Below are positions 1-8,077 of a stretch of DNA of 64,000 nucleotides, one piece after another. Each line of letters begins with the position of its first letter. The first letter of the stretch is position 1. The stretch is from the NCBI GenBank assembly GCA_910574635.1, contig CAJTCG010000015.1, positions 16,983 through 80,982 on the forward strand, given 5' to 3'. Origin of the DNA: Oscillospiraceae bacterium. Its GTDB lineage: Bacteria > Bacillota > Clostridia > Oscillospirales > Oscillospiraceae. Made by a program: the position numbers and the translations under genes. Under the pieces are notes generated by a model. That model saw nothing but the letters and a program-made list of their open reading frames with translations, searched no databases and was not told the origin of the DNA.

Positions 1-1
1 G

Positions 2-1306
2 ATCGAGTATTTGTATTTGGAAGTTTTGAAAATCCCAAAAGACCAGATTATCTATATGAGTCAGGAGGAACTAAAAAGCTATGACGGAGAGCCGATGGTC
101 CTGCCATATAGCTATGTTCTTGCATTTTTGCTGGATGCGGGACATAAAAAGGCGGAGATATCAGAAAAAATTACTGTTGTGTTTTTGGGGGCGAGCCTAG
201 AGTTCGCGACATTGTATAATGCGTATCCCATTGAGAATTTTTTGGCCAAGGGCAGAGGCTATCACGATCTTTTCTTAAGGTATTCACCGATTGGATGCAG
301 GGATAACTTTACAAAAGAGTTCCTGCAAAATGCCGGAATTTCTGCCTATTTACAAGGGTGTATCACCAATATTTTTCCATTTCGCGAAGAAAAAGAGTAT
401 AAAAAGGTGCTTTTAATTGACGTGCCGGCTGAAATACTTCGGAAATTACCGGACGACATTCTGCAAAATGCCGAAATCTTAAGCAATGCCAGTGATCTTG
501 CAGGTCTGTCTTACAAGGAGAACTTTGAGAGAATCAGAAGGCAGTATGCGTATTACAGGGACCATGCGGCCCTAATTGTTTCATCGCGCTACCATGTGGT
601 TACTCCGTGCAATGCAATGGGCATACCATGTATTTTTATAAAGCGGACGCTCGATAAACATGTAAAAGATATTCGTTTGGATTCTTTGCACCCGGAAATT
701 CAGGTTGTATGGGACGACGATTTTTCTGCTATTGATTTTAATAAAAAGGTGGAGCGCAGCAAGGAGTTTTATGCGCTAAAGCAAAGAATCGAGACGCTTG
801 CGTGCTCTAGAATTCAGACTGCGGCGGTCTTGCAAGAGAATGCCCGGTATATCTATGAGTTTTTTAAACCGCGGATTGACTGGTTTACGCAGATGCCGAA
901 TGCAGATGTTTCTTATAAGAAACGGCTTTCTGTTTATATCCGGAAGTATCATGGGACTTCTAAGGGGAAGTATTTTATCTGGGGTGCGATAAAGCTGCTT
1001 TGCGACGGGGACACTGTTGGCTTGGTGAAGCTCATTGAAGAGGTCAATCCCGACCTGGAATTCTCCGGCTGGATCGACACCTATAAGACCGGCTTTCTGG
1101 CAAAGAGACCGATCTATTCTCCTGGGGACTTTGAGTTGAGAGAGAGAGATTTTGTCGTTGTTGCGGCTGAGACTGCGGCGAGTTCAGCGCTCAAATGTTT
1201 CTCCGAAAGGGGATATGGAAAAGAGCGGTATTTAATTTTGGCAAATATGATGGCAACTCAGGACGATGTAGAGGCTCAACTAAAAGAACGTGCTGCAAGG
1301 AGCTGA
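2..1306 (+). CDS. polysaccharide pyruvyl transferase-like protein, 5' end cut by window
   Basis: Probably adds pyruvate or a related group to a cell-surface glycan in the cytoplasm. The open frame already runs at the window edge and its first residues (IEYLY) align with residues about 25-30 of the paralogue at 1311, so the N-terminus lies outside. Shared landmarks are SYDGE, LPYSYV, the PIGCRD and GCITN motifs and SSRYHVVTPCNAMG, typical of the polysaccharide pyruvyl transferase fold. Unlike its neighbour it carries about 160 extra C-terminal residues after the transferase region, ending in a stretch that resembles a nucleotide-sugar-sensing Rossmann segment (inference). The stop is 4 bp before the next start, so the two form an operon. 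Base composition is clearly lower in GC than the rest of the window. Confidence 0.72.
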   Translation: MEYLYLEVLKIPKDQIIYMSQEELKSYDGEPMVLPYSYVLAFLLDAGHKKAEISEKITVVFLGASLEFATLYNAYPIENFLAKGRGYHDLFLRYSPIGCRDNFTKEFLQNAGISAYLQGCITNIFPFREEKEYKKVLLIDVPAEILRKLPDDILQNAEILSNASDLAGLSYKENFERIRRQYAYYRDHAALIVSSRYHVVTPCNAMGIPCIFIKRTLDKHVKDIRLDSLHPEIQVVWDDDFSAIDFNKKVERSKEFYALKQRIETLACSRIQTAAVLQENARYIYEFFKPRIDWFTQMPNADVSYKKRLSVYIRKYHGTSKGKYFIWGAIKLLCDGDTVGLVKLIEEVNPDLEFSGWIDTYKTGFLAKRPIYSPGDFELRERDFVVVAAETAASSALKCFSERGYGKERYLILANMMATQDDVEAQLKERAARS

Positions 1307-1310
1307 TAAA

Positions 1311-2213
1311 ATGAAATATGGACTTCTCGTTGAGTTCGGCTCAAAGTGCAGCAATTTTGGGGATTATATTCAGTCCATTGCAATTGAATATCTCTATACA
1401 AAGGTTATGGGTATCCCAACAGATGAAATTGTTCATATCACAGCTTCGCAGCTAAGCTCTTATGACGGCGAAGAACTGATTTTACCGTATTCCTATGTTA
1501 TGCATTTGTTCGTGTTCCCGGAGTATCAAAAAGTAAGGCTATCCCCTCGAGTTAAGCCTGTATTTTTGGGAGGAAGCTTTAGTTTTACCCAGTTTGGAAA
1601 TCAATATCCGGTTAAGCGGATATTTGACGAGCGAAACGGATGGATTTCGATGTTTCGGCAATTTGCGCCAATTGGGTGCAGAGATGCGTACACGTGCAAT
1701 ATTTTGAGGGAATTAAAGATTCCTGCTTACATAGGTGGCTGCATCACCAATATCCTGCCGCAAAGGGGGCAGGAACCGCGTAAAGGGAAGGTGTTATTGG
1801 TTGACCTTACTGCGGATGTGCTGCCCTATCTTCCCGATTCCGTGTTGGAACACGCGACTGTTTTAACCCAGTATGAAGAAAATGGATTGCTCACAGTTGA
1901 GGAAAATTTCCAACGGGCGAAAAAACGGTATCAGTACTATTCGGACGCAAGCCTCATTATTTCATCCCGATATCATATGGTTACGCCCTGCAACGCTATG
2001 GGAATTCCATGTATCTTTGTAAATAGAAATGTTAACTATTACAGGAAAGACATTCGCTTAGATACACTGAATCCTTTGATTCAGTTCTGCTCCTTGGAAA
2101 ATATCAGTGATGTCTGCTGGCATCCGGCTCCGGCCAAGTTTGATGATCTGAAGGAGAAGCTGACAGAGCTTGCGGAAAAACGAATTCGGGATGCATTTCT
2201 CAGATATTCCTAA
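1311..2213 (+). CDS. polysaccharide pyruvyl transferase-like protein
   Basis: About 300 residues, close to the usual size for this family. I chose ATG 1311 because AAGGAG lies about 8 bp upstream and the protein then starts MKYGLLVEFGSKCSNFGDYIQ, which looks like the family's Rossmann start with the GDYIQ turn. SYDGEE, LPYSYV, APIGCRD, GGCITN and SSRYHMVTPCNAMG match the upstream gene, so this is a tandem duplicate lacking the C-terminal extension. Likely role: decoration of an exopolysaccharide, teichoic acid or other surface glycan together with the glycosyltransferase that follows. Substrate is unknown. Confidence 0.75.
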   Translation: MKYGLLVEFGSKCSNFGDYIQSIAIEYLYTKVMGIPTDEIVHITASQLSSYDGEELILPYSYVMHLFVFPEYQKVRLSPRVKPVFLGGSFSFTQFGNQYPVKRIFDERNGWISMFRQFAPIGCRDAYTCNILRELKIPAYIGGCITNILPQRGQEPRKGKVLLVDLTADVLPYLPDSVLEHATVLTQYEENGLLTVEENFQRAKKRYQYYSDASLIISSRYHMVTPCNAMGIPCIFVNRNVNYYRKDIRLDTLNPLIQFCSLENISDVCWHPAPAKFDDLKEKLTELAEKRIRDAFLRYS

Positions 2214-2237
2214 TAGGTATAATATGAATCGTTGGTA

Positions 2238-3788
2238 ATGCAAATTATGGATAAGAAAATAACGGTATATACAAAGGCATATAACACAAAGCCCTATCTG
2301 CGTCAATGTATCGAAAGCGTATTATCTCAAAGCTACCCAGATTTTGAATACTTATTAGTTGATAATGGGTGTACGGATGGTAGTGGAGAAATCATGTCGG
2401 AGTATGCAATGGCCGATGACCGGATCCACCTGATCCGATATGTCCAAAATCAGAAAATAAATATTCAGGAGTTTCTTGTGGAGTATGCATCGGGGGAATA
2501 TTTGGCAGTATTGGATTCTGATGATTGGTGGGATACAGATTATCTGGAACGATTGCTTTTTTGGTCTGAAAAAAATAAGTTGGATGTTGCCTGTACAGGC
2601 ACGGTGATGCACGTTTTGGAATCCGGAGAACAGTACTTACGTAAAGTGAACAGCCCCATAGTGTTTTCCAGGGAGACCCTTGCGGAGGGCCTTCCCCTAT
2701 ATCATGTTTTTTTCAGAACACTTTGGGGGAAGCTGATTCGCATGCAATGTATATGCGCAGTTTCGGGAGATGCAGTTCCAAAATTCTCATACGGTAGAGA
2801 TACCGCATGGTGTTTCCAGCTCCTCCGTCAGACAAGAAAAATTGGGGTTGATAGCTCGGTGCTTCATCACTATCGGATTCACGAGAAGTCCGTCTCTTAT
2901 CAATATGATCCATCAAGGTTTGATGCGGACATGTACTTATATGAAGATGCAATCAAATTTCTTTCCTCGTTTGGCCCAGTCAGTTCGGAAAATCGTAAAT
3001 TTTTGCAGGCAGTCTACGCAAATGCAGTTTTTGATACAATTTATGTAATTCTCAACTCCACCATGTCCCCTGCGGAAAAGCTCCGGCAATATCGGACTAT
3101 TGCCACGGCCTCCATTACCTTAGCGGCTTATCAAAGCAATATAGAAGATGGGCGCAGAAGTCAAGAAAATCTGATAATCTGTGCAATGACAACGGGATCT
3201 GCATTAAAAGATGAGGATGACCGTGATTTTCGGATCGTCATGCAGGCTTTGCTTCCACGATGCGGAAGAGCTGTCTCAGGGGAAAATGTCCAGCTATTTT
3301 TGGATAATTCTTCACTTCTACATGCGCTGCTCCAGGATAACATAGATGTTCTGATGAAAGAACTTCTTGGACGGATGGAGAATCAGCAGGGAGTGAAACG
3401 GTACGCAATCCCGCGTACGATTCAGGCCTTAGCTGCTGACAGTCCGCTTCTATGCCAGATTGACAATGCGGTGTTCCTACGAAAATACGCGGGGATTTAC
3501 TGGGAGGTTTGGAAGGGCCACTACATCGCTGCCTTGGATGAGATGACGGGGCTGCTTTTGGAGAACAAAGTCAGCGGCGGACGGGAGCTGTTTTTGACGC
3601 TTTTCATCTCCCTGGCGGCAATGGAGGAACAGGTTCCGGCGTTCATCTTTGGAAAAATGCAGTTAGCGGAGCACTATCTCCGTCAGGGCCGCCGGGAGCA
3701 GGCCCGCGCTGTTGTTTCAGACCTGACAGAGATGGGTGTGGAGGATGCGGAGCTGGAAACTTTGCGCCGGAGGTCTCAGAAGCAATGA
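2238..3788 (+). CDS. family 2 glycosyltransferase
   Basis: A GT-A fold inverting glycosyltransferase occupies roughly the first 230 residues: VYTKAYNTKPYLRQCIESVL at the start, VDNGCTDGSGEI for the nucleotide-sugar pocket, and LDSDDWWD carrying the metal-binding DxD. RDTAWCFQLL fits the catalytic acidic region further on. The C-terminal 280 residues are helical and look like a TPR-type or accessory region. It follows the two pyruvyl transferase-like genes after 24 bp, so the three probably build and decorate one surface glycan. ATG 2238 or ATG 2247 are both possible starts; neither has a strong Shine-Dalgarno site. Confidence 0.8.
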   Translation: MQIMDKKITVYTKAYNTKPYLRQCIESVLSQSYPDFEYLLVDNGCTDGSGEIMSEYAMADDRIHLIRYVQNQKINIQEFLVEYASGEYLAVLDSDDWWDTDYLERLLFWSEKNKLDVACTGTVMHVLESGEQYLRKVNSPIVFSRETLAEGLPLYHVFFRTLWGKLIRMQCICAVSGDAVPKFSYGRDTAWCFQLLRQTRKIGVDSSVLHHYRIHEKSVSYQYDPSRFDADMYLYEDAIKFLSSFGPVSSENRKFLQAVYANAVFDTIYVILNSTMSPAEKLRQYRTIATASITLAAYQSNIEDGRRSQENLIICAMTTGSALKDEDDRDFRIVMQALLPRCGRAVSGENVQLFLDNSSLLHALLQDNIDVLMKELLGRMENQQGVKRYAIPRTIQALAADSPLLCQIDNAVFLRKYAGIYWEVWKGHYIAALDEMTGLLLENKVSGGRELFLTLFISLAAMEEQVPAFIFGKMQLAEHYLRQGRREQARAVVSDLTEMGVEDAELETLRRRSQKQ

Positions 3789-3828
3789 GAGCCGCTGACC
3801 ACTTTATATTTTAATTTGTGTGATAGGT

Positions 3829-3860
3829 CCCTGAAGAGCATTTCCATATGCTTTTCAGGG
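3829..3860 (+). terminator. terminator hairpin after the glycan operon
   Basis: A 13-bp stem (CCCTGAAGAGCAT with ATGCTTTTCAGGG, one G-T pair) with a 6-nt loop begins about 40 bp after the glycosyltransferase stop. The T tract is short (CCTTT), so it may be a weak terminator. The rest of the 3789-3948 gap shows no convincing gene. Confidence 0.6.
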
Positions 3861-3948
3861 GTCCTTTCAGCCGATGAGACCCTTCGATATCAAAAAACCG
3901 GCTTTGATGTAGAAATATATGCTGAGGAACTACTGATAAGTATGAGAA

Positions 3949-4002
3949 AAGTTGACAAACTCCTAAACCTGGTCACTTTTTGACCTCGGAGTTTGTCAAC
4001 TT
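3949..4002. repeat. 15-bp perfect inverted repeat at the ArdA truncation point
   Basis: AAGTTGACAAACTCC at 3949-3963 is matched by its exact complement at 3988-4002, with 24 bp between. The right arm supplies the last codons of the truncated ArdA-like gene and is where its family similarity stops. It could be a terminator for the minus-strand genes or the scar of an inserted element. I cannot decide which from this sequence. Confidence 0.6.
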
Positions 4003-4395
4003 ATCATGGGAATCGTTCAGCGCGTCATAGCACACATGGCCGCGCTCGGCTCCGTGGGTAAGATTGATCAGCCGGGGCAGGGGAATGAGGCCCTTGGTGT
4101 TTTCCATCTTCACCAACCTGGCGAAGACGGCGCTGTGCGACTCATCCAGTTCCGAGAGCCTTTGCGCCAGGGCGTTCAGCTCATAGAGGCTGCCGCTCCT
4201 GTCGATGAAGGACCCTAACTCCTCAAACCGTGGATACTCGGTGATCTCCCAGAGCATGGCACCTGTTTCCCCGAGACGGAGCCTGTCCAGCGAGTCCAGT
4301 ATCTCATAAGGCGCGGCGGGAAGGTCCGGGACGGCGTTGGCGTTACTGTCCGGCGGGCTTGCCTTTTTCAGATATACGGTAAAAACGGGCTCCAC
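3973..4395 (-). pseudogene. ArdA-like antirestriction protein, 3' truncated
   Basis: The first ~127 residues look like the long ArdA-type antirestriction proteins of clostridial conjugative elements: APYEILDSLDRLRLGE, SLYELNALAQRLSELDE, LINLTHGAERGHVCYDALND. Intact relatives continue after ALNDSQ with a LGRFYAENGF-type segment and run to about 300 residues or more. Here the frame instead passes into an inverted repeat and stops after 140 residues. ArdA proteins mimic DNA to block type I restriction during conjugative entry, but this copy lacks most of its length and is probably dead. Its start overlaps the end of the upstream broken gene. Confidence 0.62.
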
Positions 4396-4974
4396 ATCGA
4401 CGGCCCTCCCATCTGAGGCGGCCGGCCCTCCAGATAGTTCCTGGGGTCTGCGGCAGGCGTGTCCCAGCCGAACATACTGCCGTTCACCATTGCCTCTTCC
4501 TGGGCCTTGGACATACCCCGCTCCCGGTTGTTGTAGTCCGCAATCCGGCGGTTCTGCTCGGGCTTATCCGTACTCCAGTCCGACAGGCAGTATCCGCTCA
4601 CGCCACGCTGGATGCAGATGAGGGACCCGTCGCTGGGTCGTGTGGACCAGCAAGTAGTCCGGGAGTTTTTGGGAAAATTCCGGATCGAAGCGGTCTTGTT
4701 CCGCCATGATGGTCCAGCCGTCCTGCTGCCACAGGTGCGCATAGATTTCAAGACCATCATTGATTCGAGTCTCGCGCTACTCAAAGCCCTCCCCGAACCC
4801 GTCGCTTGCCTGACCGCCGATGTCGTCGTTCAGGCTCTGCGTCTCCTCGGGCGTCAGCGTGCCCTGTACCCTGCACTCCGCTACGCTCCAGAGCTTTCTG
4901 TCACGGACTTCGGCGGTGAAGAAGTAGGAAAGCACTTTCTTACCCACGCTGTCATCCTTACTGCAGTAGGCCAT
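4368..4974 (-). pseudogene. DUF4316-type conjugative-element gene, broken by amber codon and frameshift
   Basis: Three pieces read as one protein. The first starts MAYCSKDDSVGKKVLSYFF at 4974 and ends GFGEGFE at a TAG (4777-4779). The same frame continues after the TAG with [18 protein letters not shown] and PDYLLVHTT. The frame then shifts near 4630 to [34 protein letters not shown] and PAADPRNY. These motifs belong to DUF4316-like proteins of unknown function in clostridial conjugative elements. The TAG replaces a position where glutamine would read well. Start ATG overlaps the stop of the gene before it (TGATG). Confidence 0.55.
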
Positions 4975-5374
4975 CAGGCCCGGCCCGCTTCCTCCGGGCT
5001 GTCTGCCTCCCGCTCCATTTGGGCCCGCTCTTTTTGTAGCGCCGCGATGATCTGAGGAGCGTACTCCGCCGCCTCACGGGAATCCATGGTGACGTCTGTC
5101 TCCAGGCCGTCTTCCTCCTCATAGTAGGTGGCCGTCATAGGCATGTACAGCTTCTGCGTCTGGGCGGGCGGAGACAGAACAGAGAAGCTGTCCGCTCCCA
5201 TCACTAGGCCAAGATTCCGGCCATCATCCCACTGGACGTGGAATGTGCCGGCGTCGTCGATGCGCTCCAGCGTCCCCATGCTCCCCGGCTTTATCGGACA
5301 GAGGTCGTTTTCCGGCTGCCCTCCGGGAAGTGCCGTCGCAGAAAATCCAGCCAGCCGTTCGGTATCTGGTTCAT
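4974..5374 (-). pseudogene. DUF4314-type small protein gene with frameshift
   Basis: ATG 5374 opens MNQIPNGWLDFLRRHFPEGS, a normal DUF4314-like start, but that frame soon ends. The remainder, PIKPGSMGTLERIDDAGTF then HVQWDDGRNLGLVMGADSF, is in another frame, so a small deletion or insertion lies near 5300-5320. DUF4314 domains are small SH3-like modules of unknown role in conjugative elements and phages. The start abuts the stop of the gene upstream (TAAATG), so the ancestral order was a tight operon. Confidence 0.58.
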
Positions 5375-6205
5375 TTACATTCCTCCCATTTCTATATGAG
5401 TCTGCGGCGGGGTCTGCTCCGGCAGACCGCCCTTCCGCGCCTTCTGAATGTTTTGGTTGTCCAAGAACCACATCGTGTGGTTGTATTGCAGCATGAAATC
5501 GACTGTCCCCGGCTCCAGATACTTCTCGCAGAGGCGGGGGAATCGTTCAGTGATCTCATCCCATTCGTAAGGGTAGTTAATTCCTACGCCATAGGTTATG
5601 CCCTGCCGCAGCTCCTCCAGCAGAATGTCAAAGGCGGCGTCTGTGCCGTCATAGGCACTCTGGCCGGTCATGGCCTCCAGCGCTTTATCTCCAACATAGG
5701 TAAACTCCTCGAACTGGCAGCCGCCGTAGGCTTCCACATCCGCCAGGGAGTCCGGGTCCGCCAGCGCCGCGAGATAGACCTCGTTGCTCTGCGCGATGAG
5801 CCATGCCCGGAAGTCGATGAAGCCGTCACCTGAGCAGTCGTTTCCGCACATGAGCGTCGCGGCGGACCATAAACCGAACTGGTTCGCAAGTTTCTGGTAT
5901 CCATGGAGGATGTCGTGGAAGTCCTGAGCCTACTGGGGGCCGAGGGTAGTGAGACGGTCCTTCAGCCATTGGACGGAAGCGTCTATAACTTGGCCGCACT
6001 CCTTTTTTGCCCCAGAAATCAGGCCCCAAAAGGCACCGCTGTCCATTCCAGGAGCGATGCGATCAGGCGGGACTCCGGTCTGCCACTCCACCTGGAGCTG
6101 CTCGGAGAGGTCCTCGCACTCCTTGATCCATCGGCCCATATCGCCGCAGTCCTTCATTTCCTGGACGTAGAGCTCCAGACCGTCAAGGATATCCTGCCAG
6201 ACTTC
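5375..6205 (-). pseudogene. DUF4240-like gene with internal amber codon
   Basis: The C-terminal part (LWSAATLMCGNDCSGDGFID, FRAWLIAQSNEVYLAALADP) is a DUF4240-type domain, known from conjugative elements but without defined biochemistry. The same frame extends upstream through a TAG at 5930-5932 into GLISGAKKECGQVIDASVQW and EVWQDILDGLELYVQEMKDC, so one long gene was interrupted by an amber codon. Its original 5' end is missing: it is joined in frame to the remains of a DUF3991-type gene at about 6205, which looks like a deletion fusion. Confidence 0.52.
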
Positions 6206-6776
6206 CTTGTCGCTGCCGTAAACATCTTTCCTAAGGCTGCCGGCAATGCTCCGCATACAGGCAAACTTTGCTTTGCCGGCTTCATCCTTTCCCACAAACA
6301 CACAGACCGGCTCGCCATGATACCGCGCCTCATAGAACAGCCCTCCCCGGAAACACCGGCTGATCACATCCGGGCTGATCCCGCGTCGCTGTAGATAAGA
6401 AACGGCAGAAGTGGCGCACCGTCTGGCCCAGGGGAGGGAAAATGTTTTCTTTTCCTGTTCCTTATGCACACGGTCCGTTGCTGTTGTACTCCGATAGGCC
6501 GGCGTCTGCCGGATTTCCCCGCCTGCCAGCGTATGGACCGCATCCACCAGCCCATAGCCCCGAATCTGGATCAGATAATCCAGGGCGTTGATACTCCGGC
6601 CCCGGCTGTTCCAGTACCAGTACCTTTTTCCCGGTCACATAAACCAGGCTGTCATGTTCCTTGTGGCGGTAATTGGGCCAGTCCCGTTTCAGCACCCCAG
6701 GCTCATGGAACTGCAGGTAAGCAAACAGGTCCGCCTCCCTCGCCACCTGAATCTGCTCTTTGCTTACGCCGGGCAT
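6206..6776 (-). pseudogene. DUF3991/TOPRIM-type gene, frameshifted and 3' deleted
   Basis: MPGVSKEQIQVAREADLFAY and PNYRHKEHDSLVYVTGKK start the protein. After a +1 change at the GGGAAAAAGG run (about 6612-6617) the sequence resumes in another frame with YWYWNSRGRSINALDYLIQI, RGYGLVDAVHTLAGG and VSYLQRRGISPDVISRCFRG. This is the CHC2-like N-terminus and DUF3991 portion of the primase-like proteins found in Firmicute conjugative elements. The TOPRIM part is absent; similarity ends after KDVYGSDK. Not expected to be functional. Confidence 0.6.
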
Positions 6777-6847
6777 AGTGCCGGCACAGAATTTCTTTTC
6801 ATCGTGCCCGCCCCCTTTCTGTGATGAAAAAAGACGCCCGAAGGCGC

Positions 6848-7583
6848 CTAACAGCCGTACAGGTCGTGATTGACCTCGGCACGGTAATAGCTGTCCATTG
6901 TTGCCAGGGCATTATACAGCGCTGCCATCAAGTATGCCTTGATATTTCCGACTTTTGTAGTGTTCTTGTCAATACAGTCAAAGACATACTCCAGATGGCC
7001 GGAATTGATCTTCAGGAAACGGCCCTTTACCACCTCCCTGGGAAAATCATCCCCGGCAATACGGATATATGGCCACTTGGACAAAACAACTTCAAGCATA
7101 AGCTCCATAGTCTCGTCTAAGCGTTCTTTCCCATAACGGGAAACCATACAGTCATACTCAATATTTTCTTTAATGATCTCGCGGTAGGCGTCTGTCAGCT
7201 CTATCCGATCCATCCTATCCGGGCGGCCTGCCGCCTCCGGCCCTGTCGGATAGATTGGTTGATGGGTTCTTGATATATCCGTTGTTGATTTTTTAGTTTT
7301 TTGTGGATTAGTATTTAATTGTGCGGGATTTCCCTGTCCAGGTTCGGCCTGTCCTGGTTTTACCTGTCTTGGATTTTCCCGTTTAGGTGAATCCCTCTGT
7401 TTTTCAGCATTTACAGGCTTTTCATGGATCGTATACTCGATGTCTCCGAGCTGTCCGTTCCCATAGCGGAGACGCTGCCTGGTGAGATACCCGTGCCGCT
7501 CCAGCTCTTTCAAGGCGGTAGTGATCGAATCCACCCCATCCTTGCAGATATGGGCGAGCCCCTTTGTGGTATAATCCCAATCT
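6848..7583 (-). pseudogene. HTH/DUF6017 replication-type protein, C-terminal part (split by prophage)
   Basis: From the left prophage junction the frame reads EDWDYTTKGLAHICKDGVDS then ELERHGYLTRQRLRYGNGQL, the second half of a winged-helix domain. A Pro/Gln-rich linker follows, then a DUF6017 domain (REIIKENIEYDCMVSRYGK, KVGNIKAYLMAALYNA). The first half of the winged helix is at 62720-62839. Joined, the two give the family-typical LSLPEDWDYTTKGLA. Such proteins act as replication or copy-control factors of conjugative elements. The frame also runs 5' into phage DNA, so a chimeric N-terminus (possible GTG near 7650) might still be made. Confidence 0.75.
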
Positions 7584-7607
7584 TCCCATTGAGTTTTATT
7601 AGTATAA
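7584..7607. other. attL: attL: left prophage junction
   Basis: Host coding sequence ends and phage sequence begins at the TC dinucleotide 7584-7585 (GA on the minus strand). The phage arm, read on the minus strand, begins TTATACTAA and covers 7607-7586. Its right-hand partner at 62696-62717 starts with the same nine bases and matches at 15 of 22 positions as an inverted copy, as expected for the attP of a large serine recombinase. Confidence 0.75.
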
Positions 7608-7664
7608 TCCACATCCAGTAGTGAAATGAGTGTAAATCGCCCATTTTCCACACGTTTATAGCAC

Positions 7665-7709
7665 AAAAAATCCCCCAGCGGACGGACCCACAAGGACCCG
7701 CCGCCGGGG
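7665..7709 (-). terminator. terminator closing the prophage late operon
   Basis: On the minus strand a GC-rich imperfect stem-loop (7709-7672; outer CCCC/GGGG, inner GGGTCC twice with G-T pairs) is followed by six T residues (7670-7665). It lies 20-65 bp after the holin-like gene stop and just inside attL, so it ends late transcription before it enters the disrupted host gene. Confidence 0.75.
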
Positions 7710-7731
7710 AATTTCATTTGACCGAATCGGT

Positions 7732-8061
7732 CTATTCTTTCTTGATGCTGTTGATCTGCTCGATGGTCTGCTTCAATTTATCAAACCCGAACATGGCCGC
7801 ATAAGCCACAAAGATACCCAGGATGATAGCTCCCACCACCATGTACCACACCACGGCAATACCCATGATCTGGCACGCAGCCAGGAACGCCAGCAGCGTC
7901 ACGGCCATAGCTACCGCGAACGCCAGGAGGTTGGTCGGCAGTTTCCCCCAGGTCAGCTTTTTCAGCACCTCGACGATGATGTTTGTAACCACCATCAGCA
8001 CCAGCACCAGCGGCAGGATGATGGAGATTACAGTGGGAATGTTTTGAATCAGGTTTTCCAT
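7732..8061 (-). CDS. putative holin
   Basis: 109 residues with three hydrophobic stretches (about 10-31, 43-67 and 71-92) and a charged tail ending NSIKKE, the size and layout of a phage holin. It is the last gene of the late operon, directly after the endolysin. Holins oligomerise in the membrane at a set time to release or activate the endolysin. No family-specific motif is visible, so the call rests on size, membrane pattern and position. Two further small membrane proteins lie in the same cassette, so which is the true holin is not settled. Confidence 0.6.
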   Translation of the reverse strand: MENLIQNIPTVISIILPLVLVLMVVTNIIVEVLKKLTWGKLPTNLLAFAVAMAVTLLAFLAACQIMGIAVVWYMVVGAIILGIFVAYAAMFGFDKLKQTIEQINSIKKE

Positions 8062-8077
8062 AATCGTTTCCTCCTTG

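Noticed and set aside
4777..5932. Reading TAG as glutamine (stop-codon reassignment)
   Set aside because: Both in-frame TAG codons lie in genes that also carry frameshifts and deletions, and intact genes nearby use TAG as a normal stop. Decay explains them better.
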